The notes: generated by a model from the sequence alone, not told the origin. A stretch of 64,000 nt of DNA from Heterodera schachtii (GCA_023374025.1 SIJG01000151.1:19069-83068), one strand, 5' to 3'; counted from the first letter of the stretch, positions 44,998 through 55,017 are shown. Program-made: numbers and translations.

Positions 44998-46268
44998 CTA
45001 ATCGCTTGGGCCGGGCATTGCGGTGAGAAGCCTAAAAATAGAAATATATAATAAATTTGATAATTTTTTAATAAGCATTCACAAACCCGTCCCCGATGTC
45101 GTCCTCACCATCAATTCGAATGTCGATTCTGTTCCACTGATCATAAATTTTCCATCCAATCGCTTCCTTTTCCCATTTGTCCGCGTCTCGCGCAATTGGA
45201 CAACGGACCAACACAAAATGATCATAATATTCGTTAGTTTTTTTTCAAGGTCAATTGTTCCCGAGTAGATTCGTTGGTCAGCTCAAACGGCACAACGGCG
45301 TCAGCAAAAGGCCAATGAAACGAAATGAAAACAATGAAATTGACGGGAGAAGAAGTTTTATCGAGAAATGCCTAAAGATGTGCAAAATTTAAATTTATAA
45401 TTAATTCGTGTATGTATCTTTCGAAAACAGAAAAATCGCCAGCCAAGCTAAAAAAAATCAGAGATTTTTTTTGATGAACTATTTAGTTTTTTCAAAAAAA
45501 TTTTTTTCTTGATTTTCTTACTAAAAAATATGTAATAAATGTTCAAAGACTCGGCACTTTTTTACTTTAAGCCCCCCGGTGCCTCCAGCAGTTGAGGGCC
45601 TCCGAAAAATACTGGAATTTAAAATTAAAAACAAAAGGGAGGGGGACTCTAATTTCTAAAATTTACGGTAGTTGTACAATTTGGACTACATAACTTTTTT
45701 TATGTTTTTAATGATAAAAACGTTTTTCCATGGATATCCAAACTGTACAAGTACCGAATTTACTCAACTATGTAGAAGCATTGGACCACCTAAACTGGAT
45801 AAGTACAAAATTGATCCTTCTGTACAGCTTCGAACATAAAATGATTTTGTAAATTTCAGTTTTCGACTTTTTGTTTGAATTCAGTTATGTAAAAAAAATG
45901 CCAAAATTACCAGAACTATAAAATCTTAATTTTAAAACAATTTCTGAAAGCTTAAAGTTGTAATTGTAAGCTGCACCGTTTTGAAGGCGTCCACAACCGT
46001 CGCCAAACTCGCATCATCCTTCAGCAACAAGCATTTGAACACCTTTGGCACACCGTCCGGACGGGGAGTGAAAAGCCATTTGGCCACCGCTTGTCCATCC
46101 GATGCCATGGCACTGTCATCGGCCGGAAATTCGGTGAAGAATTCGTCAAAAAAAGAGGCGAAAAAGCGAAGCGATGGACACTCGTTGAGAACTGACGGGA
46201 CGAATTTGCGCAAACGGTGAAAAAAGATGACGGGCAGAAGAAAAGCGATGGCATTTTGGTCGATGTAT
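44998..46268 (-). pseudogene. Family gene J (group 2), 5-prime exons missing, frameshifted
   Basis: Exon 3 is 45977-46268 and reads YIDQNAIAFL, then FHRLRKFVPSVLNECPSLRF, DDSAMASDGQAVAKWLFTP and VPKVFKC; it is 292 nt against 427 in D, an in-frame 135-nt loss of the IWPML region. Exon 4 (45087-45371) has SSPVNFIVFISFHWPFAD and ELTNESTREQLTL, then one extra A in an A-run near 45245 gives a stop; the frame resumes as RCPIARDADKWEKEAIGW and NRIDIRIDGEDDIGDG. Exon 5 (44998-45031) reads LLTAMPGPSD. Exons 1 and 2 are absent: upstream lie an FB half-copy, a CT microsatellite and a MULE-like element. Confidence 0.8.
45640..45860. repeat. FB terminal fragments in gene J intron region
   Basis: GTTGTACAATTTGGACTACA and CCAAACTGTACAAGTACC are versions of the ends of the 41.6 kb FB element; TTTTCGACTTTTTGTTTGAA is from its core. 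Confidence 0.5.
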
Positions 46269-46325
46269 CTGTGAAAACGAATGGGCACAAATTGTAATAA
46301 TTTTTAAAAAAATTGGCCATTTTGA

Positions 46326-46455
46326 GTTGGTACGCCACAAAAATTTTTTTTTAAACTCGTATAAAAATGTTTCAAGGGTTTTCGAGGCCGCTGATTATGA
46401 ATCCGACCTCCATTTCGAACAATTCAGAGCCCGGACTCAAATTCGAATATTTGGT
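46326..46455. repeat. FB half-copy upstream of gene J exon 3
   Basis: GTTGGTACGCCACAAAAATT, GGGTTTTCGAGGCCGCTGAT and TTCAGAGCCCGGACTCAAAT; closest to the copy upstream of gene B at 5.3 kb. Confidence 0.6.
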
Positions 46456-46456
46456 T

Positions 46457-46706
46457 CTTTTCTCTCTCTCTCTCTCTCCTCTTCTCTCCCTCTCTCTCCT
46501 CTTTTCTCTCTCTCTCGCTCTTTTCTCTTTCTCTCTCTCCTCTTTTCTCTACCTCTCTCTCTCCTCTTTTCTCTCTCCTTTTTTCTCTACCTCTCTCTCC
46601 TCTTTTCTCTCTCTTTTCTATCTCTCTCTCTCTCTCTCCTCTTTTTTCTCTCTCTCCCCTCTTCTTTTCTCTCTTCTCCTCTTTTCTTCTTTCTCTCTCC
46701 CTCTCA
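46457..46706. repeat. CT microsatellite, about 250 bp
   Basis: Imperfect (TCTC)n with TTTT interruptions. It produces long Ser/Leu or Arg/Glu frames that are artefacts. Confidence 0.95.
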
Positions 46707-46984
46707 CTCCGGTAGGGGTCAGTTGCGTCTGGCCGGTTGCGTCTGGCCATTTGCGTCTTGGCCAGTTGCGTCTTGGGCCAGTTGCGTCTGGCCAGTTGCG
46801 TCTGGCCAGTTGCGTCTTAGTACTTAAGGGGCCAGTTGCGTCTCAAAATTTTTAATAGAGTAAAATGGATTAATTAAGTTTTCAGTATGCAATATTTTCA
46901 TTTTCACAGATACATCGACAACAAGAAATATTCAAAAATTTATAAAAAAAATAAAGAAAAGTTTTAACAAAGTTTCATTTACCC

Positions 46985-47412
46985 ATTTGGTAATTGCTCG
47001 AAATCCCCCTAAGCATTTCATTAATCAAATTCCGATTAATTTGGTTTTGGCAATATTGATGATCATTTTCTTGCGCACCAAGTGGAAGAGACAAAAGTTG
47101 ATTGAGCACTGTGGATGCTTTGCGCGGAGGGCGTTGCCATCGCCTGTTCGAAGTCCATGGACGCATTTGTTGGTGAAAATGTCGGCCAGCGGTTTCTGAC
47201 CATGTCGAACATCTTTTCGTACGTGGACTTGCGACTTGCACGAAAGCAGACAATGAAGAACCGGAAACACCCATTTTCCACGACTGAAATTAGGAAAAAA
47301 CGATTGAAAAACAAAATTGACAAAAAAAGTACCGCGCCAAAATGACGTAAAATTGCCAAAAGAGCGCCGGTGCACTTGCGAAGGTTCCGTCAGCGTAAAT
47401 GTACTTCATTTC
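46985..47412 (-). pseudogene. MULE transposase fragment
   Basis: Minus strand 47412-47300 reads SEMKYIYADGTFASAPALFW, then QFYVILA, the DGTF..AP..F.Q.Y.I motif around the first catalytic Asp of MULE transposases. After a short intron-like GTTTTTTCCTAATTTCAG, 47284 onward reads STYEKMFDMVRNRWP and NASMDFEQAM, the second catalytic Asp (DFE.A) region; a frameshift then leads to LRAKHPQCSINFCLFHLVRK, matching the C..H.....H block. The N-terminal FLYWCH or zinc-finger part and the last catalytic region are missing. Confidence 0.65.
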
Positions 47413-47499
47413 GGAAGCCCAATTTCAAAATAAAGCCGGCCAAAAATAAGAATTCTAAAATTTAAAAAATGGCTGAAAATTCCCCTTAAACACACCGCT

Positions 47500-47640
47500 G
47501 TTGTCCTCCTCGGTTCTGCTCGGTATACGTTCCAGAATCGGCGAGAAGGAAAAGCTCCTGCGCTTCTTCGGTGCGTTTGTAGATTCTGTATTGCTCTGGA
47601 AATTCCAATTCATGTTCGAGTTTTTTGTTGTTTCGTTTCG
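47500..47640 (-). other. Open coding-like stretch inside the MULE element
   Basis: Minus strand reads NAPKKRRSFSFSPILERIPS and TEEDNSGVFK without a stop; GC content is higher than the surroundings. It may be an upstream exon of the transposase or a captured gene piece. Not recognised. Confidence 0.3.
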
Positions 47641-48361
47641 TTATAATTTGATTGTTTTCCATTTTTTGGGGCTAAATTAAAAGATTAAAACAAATAATAT
47701 ATAAAAGTTACGTTTCCACCCCGTACAGTTCACTCCGGATCAGTTACCCCCGTATCTTTTCCCTCTGATAATTTTTCCAAATTCTACTTCCTTTCCGGCA
47801 TTTTTTTTGGCTTCGGATAAATCAAAAAAAAAATTTTCTGAACAAAATATTGCGACGCAACTAGCCCCTTAAGTACTAAGACGCAACTGGCCAGACGCAA
47901 CTGGCCCAGACGCAACTGGCCCGAGACGCAACTGGCCAGACGCCCTGCCGCCGACGCTCCCCATTAAGGAGCACAGTTAGAAATATTTTGGAAAATGTGT
48001 AGTTTTAATAGCCCCCTCCCCCTCCCTAACCAGGGAAAAATTCAGAGGGGATTTTTTTTTGATCCCCATCAATTTTTCCCATGTAATTTCCAAACATACA
48101 GGTTAAGCAGGCTTAAAAATATTAGATTTACTCCTTTTTCACAAAAGATTTATTCTTTCCATTCTTTCGAGGTACCCCCGTGGGTATAATTGAGCTGAAT
48201 AGGACAAAATGTTACTAACCTAAATTTTGAAAATTTTCGTTTATATACAAAAAAGTTCGAGCCAAAATACCCCAAAAATTTCTTTTATTAAAAACGGACA
48301 AAGTTATTGTCCGATGACGCTTTGGGGTGCCCATTAATTTGAAGTCCTTTATCCGCCCTAA

Positions 48362-49114
48362 TTGAAATCTATCCCAATTATTTTTGTGGCATATTCATTC
48401 ATTGCGCCGTGTGCACAGATTTTTGTTGCCCTGCTCATCCACAAGTCCATCGTCGGCTTCAGCCTCGGCATTCGGCTTGTCCAGTCCAATTTGAGTGCCC
48501 CCATCGTCGTGTTGTGCTGCACGCTGTTCGCCGTCCAAGTGCTCATCGGCGGCTTCATCAGCTTGGCCCTAATGGACCTTTTGTCGGGCCGAGGGACCGC
48601 CGTGTACATGGTGGCCGCCATTGCTCAGGTACAGTAAACTACCAAGGCATACCGTATTAAGAAAATCTGAGAAATATCGAATGCCCTTTTTCGTTTCGTT
48701 TTCGCATACGAAATTTTTTTTGTTGATAATTTCACACATCCCTTGGCCCGATGTTAGATGATGACAGATACTGGAAATCCACCTAATGCCAGTGGAAAAT
48801 TATAGCCAAATGGATTTTCATGCAAGGGATTGACGAATGAATTAATTTTAGATTAAAAGTGCCAATTTCTTTCCCCAGGCAATTGCCTATGGCACCTTTA
48901 CATCACCACAATGGAGATTTTGCCTCACGAATTTTCCCTCTCCTCCGACGCTCACCAGCATCAATTTGGCATTTCATCAAACACAAGTGCAACCTTTGCT
49001 TTGGTGATCAGAGGCCAAAAGGTTGCCTTGCTGCTGGTCTGCTTCGCTCTGATCACCGCTTTTGTCGCCATTTTTCCGGATGCCGACGATGGCAATGGCA
49101 ACGGATTAATTTGA
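48362..49114 (+). pseudogene. ZIP (SLC39) metal transporter C-terminal half, copy 1
   Basis: 48419-48628 reads IFVALLIHKSIVGFSLGIRL, VLCCTLFAVQVLIGGFISLA and RGTAVYMVAAIAQ with a GTACAG donor: the HK..VGFSLG helix is transmembrane segment 5 of ZIP zinc/iron transporters, followed by segment 6. Exon 48879-49114 after TTTCCCCAG has MEILPHEFSLSSDAHQ (the segment 7 to 8 loop) and VALLLVCFALITAFVAIFPD (segment 8). A 4-nt deletion after YGTF (GGCACCTTTACATC, where copy 2 has GGCACCTTTCTCTACATC) breaks the frame. Segments 1 to 4 and the His-rich loop are absent upstream. Members of the family carry Zn into the cytosol; this copy cannot. Confidence 0.75.
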
Positions 49115-49418
49115 TGATGGCTAATGAATTAAAAATTAATTTTGTGCAATCTTTTAATGTGCCATCATTTTTATTTACAATTTTTACTAAGTTCCATTTG
49201 CCTTTTTTTTTGTTCATTTATATTTTTGTGCTCATTTCCGTTTGGCATTTCTATAAATATTTTTACGAAATTTTTGCTTCATCTCAGCAGTTGCGGTTGT
49301 GAAAGTTATGTTTCCGTAATGTTTCTTCATTTTATTGGGCCACCTTTTACGATTCATTAATTTACAATGCCATTAATTTTGGTGGTTTTTTAATCTTTAA
49401 ATTAGGTACATATAAACG

Positions 49419-50181
49419 GTGGCAGGTGATTTCGCCAGTGAACTATTTCTTTTTTTTTTCGGCGTCTGTATTTGATTTCGCCAGTAAGTGAACTCGCCGG
49501 TGATTGTTTTCCCCAGAATGGGCCAAATTCAACCCATGGGCAAATTAATACTATATAAAATTGATTTCTATATTTTTAATTTTCTAACATTATAACATTT
49601 ATATAAAAAAAAAGCGGCAATAAATCTTCTTTATGGATAATTATGGGAAAAAATTGGCGTTCTGTCACATTTACTTTTTATGATTGAAGGGGATAATATG
49701 TGGGCAAACAGAATTGCAGATTTTCAGGCCGCTCCAGCGGATGGCATAAGAGGTCCACACGACCGACGGAAGGCAAAATACATACGGCAAGACAACAACA
49801 ACCTGCAAGCTTTAGTCGCTGATTTTGATCAGCGTGGTCCGCTTGAATACCTACGCGCATGTGCCTACCACTTACACTTTTAAAAAATTAAGAAAATCAT
49901 TCAAAAATATATTACAATTTAAATTATGTAATAATTTTAACAAAAGTATTCCAAATATTTGCGCGATAAATAAACTGATGAAATGAAGAGGAATTCGGTT
50001 AGAATATATAAATGTTATAATGTTAGAAAATTAAAATATAGAAATCAAATTTTATATAGTATTAATTTGCCCATGGGTTGAATTTGGCCCATTCTGGGGA
50101 AAACAATCACCGGCGAGTTCACTTACTGGCGAAATCAAATACAGACGCCGAAAAAAAAAGAAATAGTTCACTGGCGAAATC
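49419..50181. mobile_element. TIR element with GATTTCGCCAGTGAACT ends
   Basis: TGATTTCGCCAGTGAACTAT, CGGCGTCTGTATTTGATTTC, AAGTGAACTCGCCGGTGATT and AATTCAACCCATGGGCAAAT at the left all recur inverted at the right, giving arms of about 180 bp. The centre (49680-49883) has an open frame reading NRIADFQAAPADGIRGPHDR and QALVADFDQRGPLEYLRACA, not recognised. Present only in unit 1 of the duplication, so inserted later. Target duplication not resolved. Confidence 0.8.
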
Positions 50182-50334
50182 ATAAACAACCCCAAATATG
50201 TACTAAAAGCAAACAGTCTGAAAATTTCAAATTTTTATGCATTTTTTTTGTAAATTTGAAAATTTCATTTAAGAATGAATTTTTACTTAAAATTTTCATA
50301 TTTCCTTATCTTTAAAATTCATTCATTTTCAAAC

Positions 50335-50825
50335 GATAATGATCATTTTTACATTCTACGAAATACAATGTTTGAATAAAAATCAGAACTGTGACGAACA
50401 AAAATGATCATTTAAATGCTACAAAATACAATGTAAAACTTTTGGGTCTGGCTGGCGACACGGTAGGCTCCGCAAGGAAAATTTTTTTTGAATTTGAGTG
50501 GAATTTGTTTTCTCATGTTCTTTTCCTATCCGCTCCGCAGTCGCTACCCAGCAGCAGAATGTTTCGGTATGTCCCGAATCCCAGCTTCATTCTCACCCCT
50601 GAACATCTCCGCAAATTGTCACCTGTGATACACAAATTTATAATATTTAATTATTATTATTGTCATTTATTACTTTTATCGACCAATTCAATTTATAAAA
50701 TGGCATTTTCATATTGCTTTACATTTTTTATGATTTTCAATTTCATCCATTGACGTAAATCTTCATTTTACGAACAATAATGATCATTTGCATGCTACAA
50801 AACACAATGTTTGAGCAGAATTCTG
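50335..50825. repeat. Three copies of a 40-45 bp TGATCATTT motif
   Basis: AATGATCATTT, then CAT/AAATGCTACAAAA, then ACAATGTTTGA occurs at 50337-50383, 50402-50440 and 50777-50818, upstream of the ubiquitin-like gene. A fourth, partial copy lies at 59530-59560 in the duplicated unit. Confidence 0.6.
50436..50626 (+). other. Two joinable exon-like blocks of unknown gene
   Basis: A block ending LLGLAGDT at a GTAGGC donor (about 50463) and a block after CTCCGCAG (50541-50626) reading SLPSSRMFRYVPNPSFILTP and EHLRKLSP before a GTGATA donor join in phase 0. The duplicate at 58.68 kb is decayed. No family recognised. Confidence 0.3.
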
Positions 50826-50828
50826 CTC

Positions 50829-50840
50829 CATAAAAGGCTG
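50829..50840 (+). promoter_or_regulatory. TATA-like box of the ubiquitin-like gene
   Basis: CCATAAAAGG about 105 bp upstream of the ATG at 50938, between the last TGATCATTT motif and the start. Position is reasonable for a promoter; not proven. Confidence 0.35.
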
Positions 50841-50937
50841 TCCTTGACAGTGGTGAAGCAACAGTACTCACATATCCCTCACATTCATTCCTAATTATCC
50901 CTCCCATATTCCTTCAAATTTCCATTAATTTCCTCCA

Positions 50938-52128
50938 ATGAATCATTTTTGCTTCGTCGGCATTTATGCAGGACTAGCAATGCTTATGCTGATGCTAATT
51001 CCATCATCAATTGCAGATGGATTTGAGATTAAAGTGCAAGGGGATAAAAATATGATTATTTACGTGAATGACACAAAAACAGTGTTAAAAGTGAAGGAAA
51101 TGATAATGGATAAATTGCGGAACAACATCGATGACGAGATTAGAACTATTAATAAAGAATTGATCGATGAAGAGATCAAACATGCAAAATTGGAGGAAAA
51201 GAAGAATGAACTGAAGAACATTGTGCCCGCAAGAATAACACTGAGACTCAAAGAAAATGGTTCTCCACTTGAGGATGATCAAATAATGAAAGATTGTGGC
51301 ACTGTACAAGGCACAATTCCGAAAACCATTTATCTGACGTTAGATGAATTAAAGATTGAAGTGAAAGGTGGTAAAAATACCATCTTCGTTTACATAAAGA
51401 AGGGCACAGACACAGTGTTAAATATGAAGGAAAAAATTGCGGAAAAATTGAATTCGCGGGATAATAATAAAAAGACTAAAATTATGTCCGAAAGACTAAC
51501 GCTTAGACCCTACAAAAATGGTCTTGTATTTGGGGAGCAAAAACCAATTGAAAAAATTGTATTTGAAAGCGGTCTTCCGATAGTCATTTATATGACGTTG
51601 GATGAATTTGAGATTAAAGTGAAATGTGAACAGAAGATGATGTTCTCCACGTGGGTGAATGACACTGACACTGTGAACGATTTGAAGGAGAAGATATGGT
51701 GGTATTTGAAAATTATTGAAGGAATTCATGGCTTCTTGCACACAAAACAAGAACTTACACGCACAAAAGCAAATGGTGTTGTGGTTAAGCTTGACGACGA
51801 CAACAAAACCTTGGAGTCTTATGGTATTACAAAAGGTGCAACCGTTTCCTTTTGGTTTGAGCAAGAGATTCTTATTAAAATTTATCGTCATCCAAAAATC
51901 CCGGTGTGCCAAGTTAAAGTGAAAGCCACGGAAACAGTCGGATTTTTGAAGAATATGATCAAGGAGAAGATCAAGAACAATGGCATTCAACTCGAAGATA
52001 TAAAATTTGATTCTGATACGTTGCTTGACGACAACAAAACAATAGCCGATTGTGGCATCGAATACGGTACACACCTTTATCTGAGCAAACATAGTTGGAG
52101 GAAGGCAAAGAAAGCAACCAAAGATTGA
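50938..52128 (+). CDS. Secreted protein of tandem ubiquitin-like domains, 396 aa
   Basis: Single uninterrupted ORF. Residues 1-26 form a strong signal peptide (hydrophobic AGLAMLMLMLIPSS, cleavage likely after SIA). Then four ubiquitin-like units: about 28-135 (FEIKVQGDKNMIIYVNDTKT, with an inserted Lys/Glu-rich helix near residues 60-100), 136-222 (LKIEVKGGKNTIFVYIKKGT, LTLRPYKNGLVF), 223-315 (FEIKVKCEQKMMFSTWVNDT, LDDDNKTLESYGITKGATV) and 316-385 (CQVKVKATETVGFLKNMIKE, LLDDNKTIADCGIEYGTHLY). The protein ends in a basic tail (SWRKAKKATKD) without Gly-Gly, so it cannot be processed or conjugated like ubiquitin. Secretion plus ubiquitin mimicry would fit a parasitism effector; that is inference. 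A related broken gene lies at 25.5-26.2 kb. Confidence 0.85.
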   Translation: MNHFCFVGIYAGLAMLMLMLIPSSIADGFEIKVQGDKNMIIYVNDTKTVLKVKEMIMDKLRNNIDDEIRTINKELIDEEIKHAKLEEKKNELKNIVPARITLRLKENGSPLEDDQIMKDCGTVQGTIPKTIYLTLDELKIEVKGGKNTIFVYIKKGTDTVLNMKEKIAEKLNSRDNNKKTKIMSERLTLRPYKNGLVFGEQKPIEKIVFESGLPIVIYMTLDEFEIKVKCEQKMMFSTWVNDTDTVNDLKEKIWWYLKIIEGIHGFLHTKQELTRTKANGVVVKLDDDNKTLESYGITKGATVSFWFEQEILIKIYRHPKIPVCQVKVKATETVGFLKNMIKEKIKNNGIQLEDIKFDSDTLLDDNKTIADCGIEYGTHLYLSKHSWRKAKKATKD

Positions 52129-52139
52129 CCAAAACTTTC

Positions 52140-53058
52140 CGTTGCTAAATGCTCATTAGTTTTTTCCCCTCTTTTTGGCTATCTGTGTTTCTTTCTTTGA
52201 TTGGTTCACTTTTTGAATCCGTCGGCTGTCACTGATCACTCATTCTCTATCCGCTTTATCACTATGATTAGTTTAGTTTTTCCTTTTCCATTTCATTTTT
52301 TATTTATTTCTGTGCTCTCCATTTTCATAAACATCTATTTTTACATTCTTTTAAATATTGAATCTTACCAAAGTATGTAAAGGAATGGTTTTTAGGGTTT
52401 TAGCATTTTTGCGGATAACATTTTATGAGAGAGGCAAGAAAAAACCCAACATTTTTCCCTTTTTCCAATCAGTCTACATCGAAAAATCAATGAGTAGGTA
52501 TGCGAATTTAATTCAGAAAAATCTCCAAAAAGTCACGAAAAAATATTTCCAAATTTGTCATATTAAAATTCATTGTAAAAGGGGACATGAAATATGGGGA
52601 GATTTTAAAGCCAGCTTTCTTTTGAAAATTGCGTCAAAATCACTGCGAATATGCGATTTAAGCTGTGTCTTTTTTTATTTGAAAACCAAATGAGATAAGA
52701 ACCGGAGATTTTTAATGTAAATTTTTAATCGGTCGCAAGCCACTTCAAATTTAAAAAATTGCTTTCAAAATATAGACAAAAATTTATCAAAAATTGGGTT
52801 CAAATTTTCGAAAAATCTAAATCTGTTAAATTTTAAATATGGAAATCCAATCCATACAAATCCGAGGCCAGTTTTTCCGAACTGCGGAGGGATTAAGTAG
52901 CTTTTCTGGGTGTTTCATTGCGCTAATCATGAACCTGACGTTCAAAGCCTAAAAAGCTATTCTTTTTCTATATTATAAAAAACCTTGAAATAGAATCTTT
53001 AACAGTTTTCCACGAATTAATTGGCTTTGTAAAAAAAAATTAAAACTTTTTTTATCAC
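52140..53058. other. Intergenic
   Basis: 52140-52330 is pyrimidine-rich 3-prime flank of the ubiquitin-like gene. An open frame at 52358-52693 has no recognisable motif or splice context. Nothing else supported. Confidence 0.4.
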
Positions 53059-53507
53059 TAGGGATGGGAATTTAAGTCATGAAAAATCTCAAAAAAGTCG
53101 ACTTAAAAAGTCATGAAAAACCGCCAAAAAGTCACGAAAAGTCATAAAAAAGGCAAAAAAGTCATGAAAAAATAACCAAAAAGTCACATAAAAATGTCAA
53201 AAAAGCACTAAATAAATCCAAACCAAAAAGTCACATAAAAATGTCAAAAAAGCACTAAATAAATCCAAAAAAGTCCTGAAAAATTAGCCAAATGTAATTA
53301 AACCCAAAATGGAAAAAGTCATGAAAAAAGTCACAAAAACGCAAAAAAAGTCATAAAAATCCCAAAAAGTGTAAAAAAGTCAAAAAAAGTCACAAAAAAA
53401 TGCAAGTTTGAAGCTTCAAACAAAGTGTAGAGAACACTTTTGAAGTCATTTTAAGGTCATTTAGAGTCAGCAAAAAAAAAAGTCATTTGACTTAAATTCC
53501 CATCCCT
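53059..53507. mobile_element. hAT-like MITE, AAAAGTCAT word, copy 2
   Basis: Left end TAGGGATGGGAATTTAAGTC; right end GACTTAAATTCCCATCCC. Same word and backbone as the 43.6 kb copy, with a tandemly repeated 60-bp segment (53165-53270). The right terminal bases are altered and no target duplication is visible. Confidence 0.8.
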
Positions 53508-53920
53508 TCCTTAGTTTTATTAGAAATGAATATTTTCTAAAAACCTGTGCAGGAAATATCTTTATTTGACTTTGATTTGTGGGAATTACTTCACTATTAT
53601 TTTAATTTTTTTACAGGAGGAGTAAGGCAAAATTTCTTAAAATGTGAATTGTAACGGATTTTGATTTCTAGAGATTTGTTATCAGGTTAAACTCTATTAT
53701 GGTATGGGTTTTTCTTGAAATAAAATATTTATATTTTCTTTTCCAAATAATTTTTCCAACAAAATAAATTTTTTTAGATTTCCTTGAACATTTTAAAAAT
53801 CACTGAAACAATAAAAATATTTTCCATCCTAATTGTGTTTTGTTACAAAACAGTTTTAAAAACTATTTTGTTATTTTTAATATTAAATGAACGCTGGTTA
53901 AAAAAAAGGTTTAAAGTGAT

Positions 53921-53980
53921 TCATACATTAAAAGAGGGGGGGGGGGGGGGGGTCAACCAAAATTTTTGCGAAATGGTCTG

Positions 53981-54012
<32 letters not shown>

Positions 54013-54654
54013 TCAGCGGCCAATTTTGCGAAATGGTCCAGCCATGGAATTGACGACCTTTTTTTTTTTTTTTGCTTTTCAAACAGCATTTTTTTTGCGG
54101 CGCGCTTTTTAAAAAAAAAAAAAAATTTTGGGGGGGGGGGCGGCGGTGCCGATAGGCGCCGCCGGGGGAAAATTTTTGAAAATTCAGTGCAAATTTGTTA
54201 ATAAATTTTCATTAAAAACTGCCAAATTTTTGTTTTTTAAAAACATTTTTTTTGCGGCGTGTTTTTTTGGTAAACTTTTTGGAGGACAGGGGGGTTCGGC
54301 GGCGCCGATAGGCGCCGCCGGGAAAGTTTTTTGTAATTTTAATGCTATTTGTAAGCAAGTTTTGTCTAAAAAGTGACCAACTTTTGAGATTTTTGGCTAA
54401 TTTTTTAAGATTTTTTGGGGACCGGCGGTGCCGATAGGCGCCGCCCGGGGAAAATTTTCCAGATTTTTACATGAATTTTGTTAAGAAAATAGTCAATTTT
54501 TCAGAAATTTCCCTCTTTTTCCCTTCGCCGGCGACCCCCCCCCCCCACCTCTTTTACACCGGCCCCCCCTCGATGCGAAATGGTCAGACATTTTGGGCAC
54601 TTTGCGGGCGAAATGGGGGGGGGGGGGGTCGACCCCCCCCTTATTTTTTGTATG
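53921..54654. mobile_element. Poly-G/GC-rich TIR element, 8-bp TSD
   Basis: Ends CATACATTAAAAGAGGGGGG and (inverted) CATACAAAAAATAAGGGGGG; target duplication AAGTGATT (53913-53920, 54655-54662). Contains G runs of 17 and 27 or more bases, the word GCGAAATGGTC three times, and the self-complementary block GGTGCCGATAGGCGCCGCC three times (about 54147, 54303, 54427). A half-copy lies at 55820-55905. Confidence 0.85.
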
Positions 54655-54662
54655 AAGTGATT

Positions 54663-55017
54663 AGTAGTAGACATTGCCAAAAAAAATGGACAAAATCTTT
54701 ATGAATTTTCAAAAAACTAAATAAAATTTTTCGTTTTTTTAGGAATTTGAAAATATTTTGATACTTTTTCCCATCCTAAACAAAATGCGACCCTTTCTAC
54801 TTGCATTAAAATAAATAAAAATAGCATTGGGAAGCGAATTTTAAGCCTTCAAATTTATGTTTTTTTAATGTTAAATGAGTTCTCTGTGGAGGCTCGTCAA
54901 AATTTACCATGAAAATCATTATAAATTTGTTTGTATATGATAACCTTTAAATTTTTTATTTAATTTTACCATTCTTGGGTAAATTCATATTATCACAAAA
55001 TTTATCAAATTAAAATA
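54663..55017. other. Intergenic
   Basis: No gene or clear repeat. Confidence 0.4.

Larger units (their letters stand above)
46707..47960 (-). mobile_element. Mutator-like (MULE) element with GTTGCGTCTGGCC words
   Basis: The left end has GGTAGGGGTCAGTTGCGTC followed by about six GTTGCGTCTGGCCA-type units; the right end (47855-47960) has the inverted units GACGCAACTGGCC. The interior holds a MULE transposase relic on the minus strand. The left end shares its phrase with the element between genes F and H. Exact limits and target duplication are unclear because the left border is in the CT repeat. Confidence 0.7.
48300..50850. repeat. Segmental duplication, unit 1
   Basis: Collinear with 55900-59600: CCGATGACGCTTTGGGGTGC upstream, the ZIP exon, its 3-prime flank, and then the block CCCAGCAGCAGAATGTTTCG to TTTATAAAATGGCATTTTC. 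Differences are mainly mobile insertions present in only one unit. Confidence 0.75.

Noticed and set aside
46367..46855. Long Ser/Leu-rich and Arg/Glu-rich open frames
   Set aside because: Produced by the CT microsatellite and the GTTGCGTCTGG tandem words; no coding signal.
46905..46960. TTTTCACAGATACATCGAC in plus orientation, like a family exon 3 start
   Set aside because: Match is only about 20 bp and no further exon sequence follows; too short to call a gene copy.
52358..52693. 111-codon open frame
   Set aside because: No motif, no splice context, AT-rich composition like the surrounding noncoding DNA.
53921..54660. Gly-rich proteins from poly-G frames
   Set aside because: Frames depend on homopolymer runs inside a TSD-flanked noncoding element.
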